A DNA stretch of 54,052 nucleotides from Actinomycetes bacterium (GTDB lineage Bacteria > Actinomycetota > Actinomycetes > Mycobacteriales > Mycobacteriaceae): assembly GCA_023460175.1 (NCBI GenBank), contig JAEWRC010000117.1, forward strand, positions 1-54,052, in the 5' to 3' direction. Below are positions 1 to 8,301 of this stretch, piece by piece. Each line of letters starts with the position of its first letter. Positions within the stretch are counted from its first letter, which is position 1. A program made the translations under genes and the position numbers. The notes below the pieces were generated by a model. The model ran no database searches. It saw only the letters and a list, made by a program, of their open reading frames with translations, and had not been told where the DNA came from.

Positions 1-28
1 CCCCGGTGTAAAACCACGCCGAAATCGC
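1..28. repeat. Right half of a palindromic intergenic repeat, cut by the window edge
   Basis: The first 28 bases match the right half of the hairpin repeat seen whole at 919-957, 26647-26682 and 29302-29338: a CGTG-like stem, an A-rich step, CACGCC and ATCGC. The left arm would lie before base 1, so whether this is a full copy cannot be seen. With the copy at 919-957 it would bracket the DUF559 gene. Confidence 0.5.
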
Positions 29-71
29 AAGTGGAGGGAACCGCGGGGCGGGTTTCACCATCTAACAAGGC

Positions 72-926
72 ATGGTCGATCAGTATCTGCGCCGCCACGA
101 CGGCGTCATCACCCTTGCCCAAGCCGCTTCCGCCGGCATGCACCCGGAAGCGGTCCGACGACGAGTGGTATCCGGGCGCTGGCGCCGGCTGTCGCCGGGG
201 GTGTTCTTCGCCGACGACCGTCCGTTCACCGACGCGGCGCGCATCCGTGCCGCGGTCTGGAGCTACGGCCCCACCGCAACCGCCAGTGGAGCGTCCGCCG
301 CGTGGTGGCATCGCCTGGTCGGTGCGGCGCCGGACCGGGTCGAGGTGACCGTCCCCCGGGCGGCCAATGGGCGCCGGCGGCCCGGGACGAAGCTGCGCCG
401 CCGCGATCTCCCGACGGCAGATGTCACCGAACTGCGGGGGCTGCAGGTCACCGCACTGCCGCTGACCGCGCTCGAAGCCGGCATCCAACGCGGCGGCGTG
501 CCGATCCTGGACCGCGCCTTGCAACGCGACGCCGAGCTACGGGAGCTGTGGCGCGCCCAACTGCGCAACAAGGGTCGGTACGGTTCGCCTCGGGCGCGGA
601 TGTTGCTCCAGGCCGCCGACGACGGTGCGCGCTCGGCCCCCGAACGGCTGTTCATCTCGCTGCTGAAGGCCGCCGGCATCACCGGTTGGAAGGCCAACTA
701 CCCGATCGCGGGCTACGTCGTCGACGTCGCTTTCCTCCTGCAGAAGGTGGCGATCGAGATCGACGGTTGGGCGTTCCACAGCGACGTGACCGATTTCGTC
801 AACGACCGCAACCGCCAGAACAAGCTCGCGCTACTCGGCTGGCAGGTGCTGCGATTCACCTGGTGGGACCTGACCGAGCACCCCGAGCGCGTCATCGCCC
901 AGGTCCGACGTGCGATCTCGGCGTGA
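72..926 (+). CDS. DUF559 (Vsr-like) protein with AbiEi-type N-terminal domain
   Basis: A 284-residue protein. Residues about 10-47 resemble the AbiEi-antitoxin winged-helix domain found in front of many actinobacterial DUF559 proteins. Residues about 195-283 are the DUF559 domain, related to very-short-patch-repair endonucleases, with acidic residues D219, E229 and D231 in the order expected for a PD-(D/E)xK-like core, then a conserved DRNRQNKL stretch (245-252). Such proteins are common in mycobacteria and their function is unknown; the fold suggests DNA binding or cleavage. The stop codon lies inside the left arm of a palindromic repeat, and another copy of the repeat starts the window just upstream. 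Start is the first ATG; the ribosome site is weak. Confidence 0.85.
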   Translation: MVDQYLRRHDGVITLAQAASAGMHPEAVRRRVVSGRWRRLSPGVFFADDRPFTDAARIRAAVWSYGPTATASGASAAWWHRLVGAAPDRVEVTVPRAANGRRRPGTKLRRRDLPTADVTELRGLQVTALPLTALEAGIQRGGVPILDRALQRDAELRELWRAQLRNKGRYGSPRARMLLQAADDGARSAPERLFISLLKAAGITGWKANYPIAGYVVDVAFLLQKVAIEIDGWAFHSDVTDFVNDRNRQNKLALLGWQVLRFTWWDLTEHPERVIAQVRRAISA

Positions 927-957
927 TTTCCCACGCTCACCGTGGAAGATCACGCCG
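919..957. repeat. Palindromic repeat copy A between convergent genes
   Basis: Near-perfect inverted repeat with 17-base arms (CGGCGTGATTTCCCACG and its partner) around a CTCAC-like loop; two arm positions are mispaired or wobble. The stop codons of both convergent genes fall inside it: the DUF559 TGA at 924-926 and the TehA-like TGA on the minus strand at 937-939. It could act as a bidirectional terminator, but there is no T tract. Two other complete copies lie at 26647-26682 and 29302-29338. Confidence 0.8.
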
Positions 958-1875
958 AAATCCCCGTAGGAAGAGGACCGCGACGGTGCACCAGGCCGCC
1001 AGCGCGGTCCAGAAGAACGCCTCCGAGACCGGATAGAGCCAGCCCCAGCCGACCTCGTGCCACAGCGCGAACGTCGCGGAGGAGTACATGCCCAGCGGGA
1101 ACACCATCGCCCACCACGCCGAGGGGACCGGCACCCTCCCGTTCACCCCGCGCACCCCGCGAACCCCGAACAACATCAGCGCGGGGATCCACAGCGTGGC
1201 CACCAACCAGGTCACCACCGTCGTGTGCTGCACCACGGGGGCGGGCCACAGCGCGTGGATGTGCACACCGGCCACGGTGGCGATCGACAGAGCGCCCATC
1301 AGGATCCAGCTGTCCGGCTCGAAGCCGTGGCGGTCCAACCGTTCCCGCACGGCGCGCAGCACGATCAGCGTCGTGATCCCGAGGTAGACCGCCAGGGCCA
1401 CCACCCAGAACAGCACCGCCAGGAACAGGAGGTGCAACCCGGCGAACACGATCGCCAAGCCCGAGGACGCCACGCTGGCCAGCTCCCACGCGCCGCGGGC
1501 CCGGTCGCGCAGCGCCGGCCACCCGATACGGCGCATCCGGCGAATCAGCAACGGCATCAACGACATCCACGCCGTAAGCCCCATCCCGGCCAGCACCCAC
1601 ACCACCCAGGTGCCGCCGAACCGGGTGGCCACGACCGCGCACGCCGCGACGTAGGTGAACAGCCGCAGCACCACGTCGATGTCGGTCATGTCCAGCGGAC
1701 TCCGGGCCCAGCCGGAGGCCGCGAGCACCATCAGCACGGGCAGCGCGACCGCGGCGAAAACCCCAAGGCCCACGCTGATCCCGGGCTGCGCGTGGTCGGC
1801 CGCCGAGATCGACACGATGCCGGCCGCCATCACCGCCGCGAAAACGTCCGGCGGTGGCCGCAGATCACGCCACAT
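937..1875 (-). CDS. TDT/TehA-like (SLAC1-family) membrane transporter
   Basis: About 312 residues, nearly all hydrophobic, with roughly ten predicted membrane spans, an N-terminal PPPDVFAAVMAAGIVS stretch and small-residue-rich helices as in the TehA/SLAC1 anion-channel and C4-dicarboxylate transporter family. It would sit in the cytoplasmic membrane and carry an anion, organic acid or tellurite-related substrate; the substrate cannot be told from sequence. ATG at 1875 is preferred over an in-frame TTG six bases earlier. It begins 12 bases after the purB stop on the same strand, so read-through from purB is possible. Its last seven codons are built from the palindromic repeat, which suggests the repeat arrived at, or extended into, the 3' end. 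Confidence 0.8.
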   Translation of the reverse strand: MWRDLRPPPDVFAAVMAAGIVSISAADHAQPGISVGLGVFAAVALPVLMVLAASGWARSPLDMTDIDVVLRLFTYVAACAVVATRFGGTWVVWVLAGMGLTAWMSLMPLLIRRMRRIGWPALRDRARGAWELASVASSGLAIVFAGLHLLFLAVLFWVVALAVYLGITTLIVLRAVRERLDRHGFEPDSWILMGALSIATVAGVHIHALWPAPVVQHTTVVTWLVATLWIPALMLFGVRGVRGVNGRVPVPSAWWAMVFPLGMYSSATFALWHEVGWGWLYPVSEAFFWTALAAWCTVAVLFLRGFRRDLPR

Positions 1876-1887
1876 CGACAACCGGAA

Positions 1888-3306
1888 TCAGAGGATGGCG
1901 CCCGGCGTGTACTTGGCGGCCTCGGGGTACCGGCTCACCAACTCCTCGACCGCGGCGACCACCGCGTCCACCTGATCGCCGGCCGCTCCGCTGAACGCCG
2001 CCTTGTCGGCCAGCGCCGCATCCAGCGCGGCGCGGTCCAGCGGTAGCCGCGGGTCGGCGGCCAGGCGGTCCAGCAGATCGGGCTCGCGGCCCTCCTCGCG
2101 CATCGCCAGCGCGACGGCCACGGCGTGCTCCTTGATGACCTCGTGCGCGGTCTCGCGGCCGACGCCGGCGCGCACGGCGGCGATGAGAATCCGTGTGGTC
2201 GCCAAAAACGGTAGGTAGCGGTCCAATTCGCGCTGGATGACCGCGGGGTACGCGCCGAACTCGTCGAGCACCGTCAGGAACGTCTCGATCTGCCCGTCGA
2301 GGGCGAAGAACGCATCCGGCAGCGCGACCCGGCGCACCACCGAGCAGAACACGTCGCCCTCGTTCCATTGCGCGCCGGCCAGTTCCGCGGCCATCGACGC
2401 GTAGCCGCGCAGCACCACCTGCAGGCCGTTGACCCGCTCGCAGGACCGGGTGTTCATCTTGTGCGGCATGGCCGAGGAGCCCACCTGACCGGGCGCGAAG
2501 CCCTCGGTGACCAGCTCGTGGCCGGCCATCAGCCGCACGGTGTGCGCGAACGACGACGGCCCCGCACCGAGCTGCACCAGCGCGGAGAGCACGTCGTGGT
2601 CCAGCGAGCGCGGATAGACCTGCCCCACGGAATCCAGCACCTGGGCGAAACCCAGGAACGACGCCACCCGGGACTCCAGTTCGGCCAGCCGCGCGGCGTC
2701 GCCGTCGAACAGGTCGAGCATGTCCTGGGCGGTGCCCATCGGCCCCTTCACCCCGCGCAGCGGATACCGGTCCAGCAGGTCGCGCACCCGGTTGAGCGCC
2801 AGCAGCGTCTCCTGGGCCGCCGAGGCGAACCGCTTGCCCAGCGTGGTGGCCTGCGCCGCGACGTTGTGTGAGCGGCCCGCCATCACCAGGTCGCGGTGGG
2901 TCGCGGCGCGGTCGGCCAGCCGCGCAACCACCGCGACACCGCGGGCGAATACCAGTTCCAGCGCGCGGCGGGTCTGCAGTTGCTCGACGTTCTCGGTGAG
3001 GTCGCGGCTGGTCATGCCCTTGTGCACGTGCTCGTGGCCGGCCAGCGCGTTGAACTCCTCGATGCGGGCCTTGACGTCGTGGCGGGTGACGCGCTCGCGG
3101 TCGGCGATGGACGCCAGGTCGACGTTCTCGAGCACCCGCTCGTAGTCGTCGCTGACGCCGTCGGGGACCGGGATGCCGAGTTCGGCCTGGGCCCGCAGCA
3201 CGGCGAGCCACAGCCGCCGCTCGGCGACGATCTTGGCTTCCGGCGACCAGATCGCCGTCATCTCTGCGCTGGCGTACCGGTTGGCCAAGACATTGGGAAT
3301 GCTCAC
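1888..3306 (-). CDS. purB: Adenylosuccinate lyase
   Basis: A 472-residue protein, the expected mycobacterial PurB length. It cleaves SAICAR to AICAR in purine synthesis and adenylosuccinate to AMP; it is cytosolic and a homotetramer in the family. The fumarase/aspartase signature GSSAMPHKMN is at 276-285 and the substrate-binding segment TSRDLTEN at 99-106. Start is GTG at 3306. The divergent RHII-RSD-like gene begins 56 bases away, so the two share a short promoter region. The same neighbourhood, purB beside a nucleotide-signalling enzyme, is found in M. smegmatis. Confidence 0.96.
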   Translation of the reverse strand: MSIPNVLANRYASAEMTAIWSPEAKIVAERRLWLAVLRAQAELGIPVPDGVSDDYERVLENVDLASIADRERVTRHDVKARIEEFNALAGHEHVHKGMTSRDLTENVEQLQTRRALELVFARGVAVVARLADRAATHRDLVMAGRSHNVAAQATTLGKRFASAAQETLLALNRVRDLLDRYPLRGVKGPMGTAQDMLDLFDGDAARLAELESRVASFLGFAQVLDSVGQVYPRSLDHDVLSALVQLGAGPSSFAHTVRLMAGHELVTEGFAPGQVGSSAMPHKMNTRSCERVNGLQVVLRGYASMAAELAGAQWNEGDVFCSVVRRVALPDAFFALDGQIETFLTVLDEFGAYPAVIQRELDRYLPFLATTRILIAAVRAGVGRETAHEVIKEHAVAVALAMREEGREPDLLDRLAADPRLPLDRAALDAALADKAAFSGAAGDQVDAVVAAVEELVSRYPEAAKYTPGAIL

Positions 3307-3362
3307 GAAGACACAGCTTACGGCCCCGCTTTTGGGCCCGGTTGGGGCGGAGCCGGGCCCCG

Positions 3363-5108
3363 ATGAGGCAGAGTGGACCGGTGTACTTCGTCGGTCTGGA
3401 CTTGGCGTGGGGGCAGCGCAAGCCCACCGGGGTCGCCGTGGTCGACGGCAACACCGGTCGACTGAGCTATTTGGGGGCGGCCACCGACGACGCGAGCATC
3501 CTCGCCGCGCTGCAGCCCTACGTGCAGGGCGACTGCGTGGTGGGCATCGATGCCCCGCTGATCGTGGTGAACCCGACCGGGCAGCGGGACTGCGAGCGCG
3601 AGCTCAACGCCGACTTCGGCCGCTTCCAGGCCGGTGCGCACCCGGCCAACACCGGCAAGCCCGAGTTCGCCGAGACCCCGCGCGGCGCGCTCCTCGCCCG
3701 CGAGCTGGATCTCGACATCGATCCGCGCTCGACCTCGGCCCGGCGCGCCATCGAGGTCTACCCGCATCCGGCGACCATCGCGCTGTTCCGGCTGGGCCGC
3801 ACGCTGAAGTACAAGGCCAAACCGGGACGCACGGTGGCGAAGCTGCGCGCCGAGTTGTTGCTGCTGATGGATCACATCGAGAACCTGGCGCGCCGCGAGC
3901 CGCTGCTGCGGGTGGCCGACCACGAGGAGTGGATGGAGCTGCGCGACGGCGTCGAAACCGCCGAACGCAAAAGCGAATTGCGCCGCGCGGAGGATCCGGT
4001 CAACGCGGTGCTGTGCGCGTATGTGGCAATGCTCGCGCAGCAGCGGCCCGACGACGTCACCGTCTACGGGGATGGGGCCACCGGCTACATCGTCACCCCG
4101 ACGCTGCCCGAGGATCTGGAACCCGCACCGCGGCGGGCGACCTCGCCGGCCGTGCACGACGCCATCGCCGCCTACGCCGAACGCCGGCCCGCCCTCAAGG
4201 AATCCACCGGCCGCTATCTCGAGCAGGTACGCGCCCTGCTCGACGAGGCCGGCATCAACTATCTGAGCCTCACCGCGCGCACCAAGTCGGTGGCCTCCTT
4301 CGCCGAGAAGGCCGAGCGCAGCATCGACGGTCAGGTGCTCTACACCGATCCGCTCTCGGAGATCACCGATCAGATCGGGCTGCGCGTCATCACCTATCTG
4401 CGCGACGACGTGGGCGCGGTGGCCAACCTGCTGGGCGACGAGATGCGGTTGCTCGACGACCGCGACATGGGCTTGGAGACCGCGAGCACCGGCCGCTGGG
4501 GTTATTCGAGTAGGCATCTGCTGATCGCCGCCGAGGGTGAGCAACAGCCCGCCTCGGTGCAGGTGCGCACCATCCTGCAGCACGCGTGGGCCGAGTTCGA
4601 GCACGACATCCGCTACAAGGGGTCGATCCCCGAGGAGGACGCGCCGGACCTCGACCGCCGCTTCACGCTGGCGGCCGGGCTGCTCGAGCTCGCCGACCGC
4701 GAGTTCTCCGCCATCCGGGATCGGCTGCGCTCGGCGCCGATGGTCGAGCGCGCCCCCGAATCCGACAGCGAGCCAAGGATTTCCACCGCGGTGCTGGCCA
4801 CCCACCTGGGTAACCGCTTCCCGGATGCGGGCTGGTCACGCACCGAGCACTACGACTGGATCTCCGGGCTGCTGCTCGAGTTGGGCATCGACTCCTTGGA
4901 TGCCCTCGATGCCGCACTGGCCGGGGTGGACACCGACGCGGTCAACGCCGCGCTGGCGTACCGCTATCCGGCCGGTGCGGTGCGCCGCCTCGACGACGCC
5001 CTGCTGGCGGGCTTCGCCGACCGCTACGTGGCCCTCGACGGCAACAGCCACCGCACGGTGCGGCTGGCCACCCGGCTGGAGCGGTTACGCGAGGCGGGGC
5101 TGGCGTGA
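3363..5108 (+). CDS. DUF429/RNase HII-like domain fused to RelA/SpoT (p)ppGpp synthetase (MS_RHII-RSD type)
   Basis: A 581-residue two-domain protein. Residues about 7-250 are the DUF429, RNase H-like domain, with acidic motif positions in GLDLAWG (D13), GIDAP (D63) and EDPVNAVLCAY (D211). Residues about 300-425 form a RelA/SpoT synthetase domain, with DQIGLRVITY (D336), YSSRHL and VQVRTILQHAWAEFEH (E411). There is no HD hydrolase and no TGS or ACT domain. The architecture and the purB neighbourhood match the characterised M. smegmatis dual-function RNase HII-(p)ppGpp synthetase MSMEG_5849; this identity comes from recall, not alignment. A TTG 21 bases upstream is in frame; ATG at 3363 is preferred. 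The C-terminal 150 residues look helical and may mediate oligomerisation. Confidence 0.85.
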   Translation: MRQSGPVYFVGLDLAWGQRKPTGVAVVDGNTGRLSYLGAATDDASILAALQPYVQGDCVVGIDAPLIVVNPTGQRDCERELNADFGRFQAGAHPANTGKPEFAETPRGALLARELDLDIDPRSTSARRAIEVYPHPATIALFRLGRTLKYKAKPGRTVAKLRAELLLLMDHIENLARREPLLRVADHEEWMELRDGVETAERKSELRRAEDPVNAVLCAYVAMLAQQRPDDVTVYGDGATGYIVTPTLPEDLEPAPRRATSPAVHDAIAAYAERRPALKESTGRYLEQVRALLDEAGINYLSLTARTKSVASFAEKAERSIDGQVLYTDPLSEITDQIGLRVITYLRDDVGAVANLLGDEMRLLDDRDMGLETASTGRWGYSSRHLLIAAEGEQQPASVQVRTILQHAWAEFEHDIRYKGSIPEEDAPDLDRRFTLAAGLLELADREFSAIRDRLRSAPMVERAPESDSEPRISTAVLATHLGNRFPDAGWSRTEHYDWISGLLLELGIDSLDALDAALAGVDTDAVNAALAYRYPAGAVRRLDDALLAGFADRYVALDGNSHRTVRLATRLERLREAGLA

Positions 5109-5187
5109 ATTTTCTTGAAATCCGGTAGCCCCTGCGGCGTCTAATGGAGATGGACGCTGTCACGAGTGCACCCGGGAGGTGGCCGCC

Positions 5188-5505
5188 ATGTCGGACATCC
5201 GCAAGCTACAGCGCGAACTTGTCGCGCGAGTCCTCGGCCGGGGCGGGAAGGCGCCGCCGGCATTGCGCCGATCCGCCTATGACAACGCCGGCCTCGACGA
5301 ACCGGTCAGGACGCTGGTCGACAAGGTGGCCCACCGCGCGCACCGGGTGACCGACGAGGACATCGCCGCGGTCCGGACCGCGGGCCTGAGCGAGGACCAG
5401 GTCTTCGAGGTCGTGGTGTGCGCGGCCGTCGGGCAGGCCCACCGGCAGCACACCGGCGCCCTGGCGGCCCTGGCCGAAGCGCTGAGGACCCACGATGAGA
5501 CTTGA
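5188..5505 (+). CDS. Small carboxymuconolactone-decarboxylase-like protein
   Basis: A 105-residue, mostly helical protein related to the CMD/AhpD fold: the segment GLSEDQVFEVVVCAAVGQAHRQ (split around residues 71-92) resembles the core helix pair, but only one cysteine is present and there is no CxxC. The start is placed at ATG 5188 because a GGGAGGT ribosome site sits 7 bases upstream; a GTG nine bases earlier overlaps that site. It overlaps the next gene by 11 bases, so the two are almost certainly co-translated. A likely role is a partner or half-subunit for the adjacent AhpD-like protein. Function is inferred from fold resemblance only. Confidence 0.7.
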   Translation: MSDIRKLQRELVARVLGRGGKAPPALRRSAYDNAGLDEPVRTLVDKVAHRAHRVTDEDIAAVRTAGLSEDQVFEVVVCAAVGQAHRQHTGALAALAEALRTHDET

Positions 5506-6070
5506 AATCCTCGAACGCGGCCACCGACTGCGCAGCCGGGCGCTGTTCACGCTGATTCGGCTGATGTCGCGGCAACCGGTGGTCGACGCCGTCAAGCTCG
5601 CCTTCTACCGCCCGGACTTCTATGGGGCCGGCCCTCTGACGCACGAGGCCATGCGCGGACCGTCAGCATGGTCGGTGGGCGATCGCGAGTTGATGGCCGC
5701 GTTCGTCTCGAAAGTCAACGAGTGTCCGTTCTGTATCGCGGCGCACTCGGCCACGGCGAGCATGTGGTACGGCCAGGACCGCACAGTCGCCGCCACACTC
5801 GCCGAGGTGACGACCGCGCCGATCGAAGAACCGCTTCGGGCGACGCTCATCCTGCTCGGGAAGCTCACCCGCGACCACACCATCGATGCCGAGGACGTTC
5901 GGCCGGTGTTGGCCGCGGGGGTGTCGCCGCAGCAGCTCGAGGACGCCCTTGCGGTGTGCCTGGCGTTCAACATCACCGACCGGTTGGCCAACGCCTTCGG
6001 CTTTCACGTCGCCGGGCCCGAAGCCATGAGCGCCGGTGCCCGCCATCTTCTTTCCCGTGGTTACCGATAG
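5495..6070 (+). CDS. AhpD-like carboxymuconolactone decarboxylase family protein
   Basis: A 191-residue protein with the AhpD redox motif ECPFCIAAHS: E76, C77, C80 and H84, the proton-relay and thiol arrangement of alkylhydroperoxidase D and peroxidase-related enzymes. It is expected to act in the cytoplasm as a thiol-dependent peroxidase or disulfide reductase. Length and all-helical character fit the family. It overlaps the upstream small CMD-like gene by 11 bases and ends 17 bases before the convergent permease stop. No regulator is adjacent. The enzyme could also be a non-peroxidase CMD; the CxxC plus histidine makes redox chemistry likelier. Confidence 0.82.
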   Translation: MRLEILERGHRLRSRALFTLIRLMSRQPVVDAVKLAFYRPDFYGAGPLTHEAMRGPSAWSVGDRELMAAFVSKVNECPFCIAAHSATASMWYGQDRTVAATLAEVTTAPIEEPLRATLILLGKLTRDHTIDAEDVRPVLAAGVSPQQLEDALAVCLAFNITDRLANAFGFHVAGPEAMSAGARHLLSRGYR

Positions 6071-6087
6071 GCGGCACTGCCGCACGG

Positions 6088-7512
6088 TTAGTCGGGCGCT
6101 TCGCCGAGTTTGGTCGGGTCGACAATGCCCTCGCGGATGCCGAGTTGTTTGTTGATCGCCATGGTGAGGAAGAACAGGCCCACGCCGATCGCGATGAGGA
6201 TGCCGGCGAGCAGATACTGCTGGCCGGGCCTGCCCGACAGCGGCGTGACCAGATACAGCGACGTGATGAAGCCGATGACGGGGAGCGCGGTGGGCGTGGT
6301 GAAGTGTCCGCCGGCGGCGCGAACGTCCCTGCGCAACACCAGCACTGCGATGTTGACCATCGCGAACACCGCCAACAGCAGCAGCGAGGTGGTGCCGCCG
6401 AGCATCGCGATGGCGTTGGAGTTGGCGAAGGCGGTCACGTAGAAGATCAGGCCGAAGGCGATGAGCGTGGTGAAGATGATCGCGGCCCAGGGCGAACGCC
6501 GCGTCGGGTGCACCGCGCCCAGCGCGCGCGGCAGCACCCGCTGCCGGGACATGCCGTAGATCAGCCGGCTGGCCATCAGCATGTTGATCAGCGCGGTGTT
6601 GGCGACGGCGAACATCGAGATGAACGGCAGGATGGTTTCGATCGGCAGGTCGGGTGCGCCCAGCTTGACCACCTCGACCAGCGGGGTGTCGCTGGCCTCC
6701 AGGGTGCCGACCGGCACCAGCGCTACTGCGACGACAGCGACGATGACGTAGACCACCCCGGCGATGCCCAGGCCCGTCAGCAGCACCTTCGGGAACGTCT
6801 TCACCGGGTCCTTGGTCTCCTCGGCCATGTTGACCGAGTCCTCGAAACCGACCATCGCGAAGAACGCCAGCGACGTGGCCGTGGTGATCGCGAGGAAGAC
6901 GTTCTTGTCCTCCGCGGTCTCGAAGGCGATGACGCGGGAGAAGTCCACGGTCTCACCGCCACCCGTGAACGCCCACAGCCCGACGAAGATCACCAGCAGC
7001 AGGCCACTGATCTCGACGATGGTCAGGACCACGTTGAGCCGGACGCTCTCGCCGACGCCGCGGAAGTTCACCACCGCCAGCAGCGCCATAAACAGCAGCG
7101 CGACGATGACGACACCGGCCTTGCCCCAGTCGAAGTCGAATGCGACGAAGAAGTTGGCCGCGAAGAAGCGCGACGCCGTGGAGGCCGATGTGATGCCGGA
7201 GCACATCACGATGAAGGCGACGATGAACGTCACGAACTGGATCCCAAACGCCTTGTGCGCGTACAGCGCAGCGCCGGCCGCCTGCGGATACTTGGTGACG
7301 AGCTCGAGATAGCTGAAGGCCGTGACGGTGGCGATCAGGAATGCGATCAGGAACGGCAGCCATGCCGCGCCGCCCACCTCGCCGGCCACGTCACCGGTGA
7401 GCGCGTAGACCCCGGTGCCCAGGATGTCGCCGACGACGAAGAGCAGCAGCAGGCCCGGGCCCAGCACGCGTTTGAGCTGAGGCTCCTCGCCGGCTGCCTT
7501 CGTCTCGGCCAT
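6088..7512 (-). CDS. APC-superfamily amino acid permease
   Basis: A 474-residue integral membrane protein with about 12-14 hydrophobic helices. The first helix carries GDILGTGVYALTG, the glycine-rich TM1 signature of APC transporters, and FFAMVGFEDSVNMAEETK matches the TM6-region motif of the cationic amino acid/polyamine branch. It would import an amino acid or amine by proton symport at the cytoplasmic membrane. It stands alone: the neighbour at 7601 is a TetR regulator on the same strand, 88 bases upstream. Substrate is not predictable from this sequence. Confidence 0.9.
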   Translation of the reverse strand: MAETKAAGEEPQLKRVLGPGLLLLFVVGDILGTGVYALTGDVAGEVGGAAWLPFLIAFLIATVTAFSYLELVTKYPQAAGAALYAHKAFGIQFVTFIVAFIVMCSGITSASTASRFFAANFFVAFDFDWGKAGVVIVALLFMALLAVVNFRGVGESVRLNVVLTIVEISGLLLVIFVGLWAFTGGGETVDFSRVIAFETAEDKNVFLAITTATSLAFFAMVGFEDSVNMAEETKDPVKTFPKVLLTGLGIAGVVYVIVAVVAVALVPVGTLEASDTPLVEVVKLGAPDLPIETILPFISMFAVANTALINMLMASRLIYGMSRQRVLPRALGAVHPTRRSPWAAIIFTTLIAFGLIFYVTAFANSNAIAMLGGTTSLLLLAVFAMVNIAVLVLRRDVRAAGGHFTTPTALPVIGFITSLYLVTPLSGRPGQQYLLAGILIAIGVGLFFLTMAINKQLGIREGIVDPTKLGEAPD

Positions 7513-7600
7513 CTCGTCTCCCTCGGTTCGCGGCTGCGGTTCTCATCTTCAACCCGCGCGGACCCGCAACGGTGAACATTCGGCGAGAAGCGCCGTCGTG

Positions 7601-8233
7601 TCACCCGGCGGCGCGTTGGTGGTCATACGGCGCGAGGGCGTCGATGACGTCGATGAGGGAGGTGCGCGCGGTCGCCCGCGGTGTCCCCGATGGGTCGACG
7701 AGGGCCGATACCACCGCCCCGTCGATGGCGAACAGCAGCGTGGAGATCAGCCCGGTGCCCACCGAACGGCCCGACCGGTCGACCGCCTCCGCGATGGCCT
7801 CCGCGCGCTGCTGCATCATCCGGCGTTGGATGTCGCGCAGCGCGGGTTGGCGCGCGCAGGCGATGTAGCGCTCGTAGCGGGAGATCAACTGTTCGTGGGC
7901 CCGGGTGTTGGGTCCGTCGTCGTCGATCAGCAACTCGAGCAGAACGTCGGCGGTCGATTCGGAACCGCGGCGCCGGCGCGGCAACGCCTTCACCCGGGAG
8001 CGCAGCACCGCGGCCTCGCGCATGCCGATGTATTCGACGGCCGCGACGATCAGGTCGTCCAGCGACGAGAAGTAGTAGGTGGTCGATGCCAGCGGCAGAC
8101 CGGCGCGACGGGCGACGGCGCGATGCCGCACCGCCTCGAAGCCCCCTTCGCAGAGCAATTCGGCGGCGGCACTGACCAGTGCGCACCGTCGACGTTCTCC
8201 CTTGGGAGTGACTGCTGCCGTCACGGTTAGCAT
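7601..8233 (-). CDS. TetR-family transcriptional regulator
   Basis: A 210-residue protein. Residues about 12-60 form a TetR helix-turn-helix: ALVSAAAELLCEGGFEAVRH, then VARRAGLPLASTTYYFSS with the recognition helix ending in the family TYYFSSLDDL pattern. The C-terminal ligand domain is not assignable. ATG at 8233 is chosen because it puts the HTH near the N-terminus; longer upstream versions would add about 72 low-complexity residues. It diverges from the exported esterase at 8302, and the 68 bases between them hold an 8-bp inverted repeat, so esterase control and autoregulation are plausible. Confidence 0.88.
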   Translation of the reverse strand: MLTVTAAVTPKGERRRCALVSAAAELLCEGGFEAVRHRAVARRAGLPLASTTYYFSSLDDLIVAAVEYIGMREAAVLRSRVKALPRRRRGSESTADVLLELLIDDDGPNTRAHEQLISRYERYIACARQPALRDIQRRMMQQRAEAIAEAVDRSGRSVGTGLISTLLFAIDGAVVSALVDPSGTPRATARTSLIDVIDALAPYDHQRAAG

Positions 8234-8235
8234 GC

Positions 8236-8290
8236 TGCCAGCGATGCCCCATACGCTGGGCGTTTTCGACCAAACACACAGGCGCTGGCA
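8236..8290. promoter_or_regulatory. Inverted repeat in the TetR/esterase divergent promoter
   Basis: TGCCAGCG at 8236-8243 and its exact complement CGCTGGCA at 8283-8290 flank the region between the divergent TetR and esterase starts. The inter-arm distance of 39 bases is long for one TetR dimer, so this may be two half-operators or a chance pairing. Confidence 0.35.
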
Positions 8291-8301
8291 AGATATCGAG
8301 G

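Noticed and set aside
919..957. Calling the palindrome an intrinsic terminator or a CRISPR repeat
   Set aside because: There is no T tract after the stem and the copies are kilobases apart, not regularly spaced.
3318..4805. A 495-codon minus-strand frame opposite the RHII-RSD-like gene
   Set aside because: No motif and antisense composition, while the plus strand carries two recognisable domains.
5668..7575. A 635-codon plus-strand frame opposite the permease
   Set aside because: Composition is dominated by D, H, R and Q; the permease on the other strand has clear membrane helices and APC motifs.
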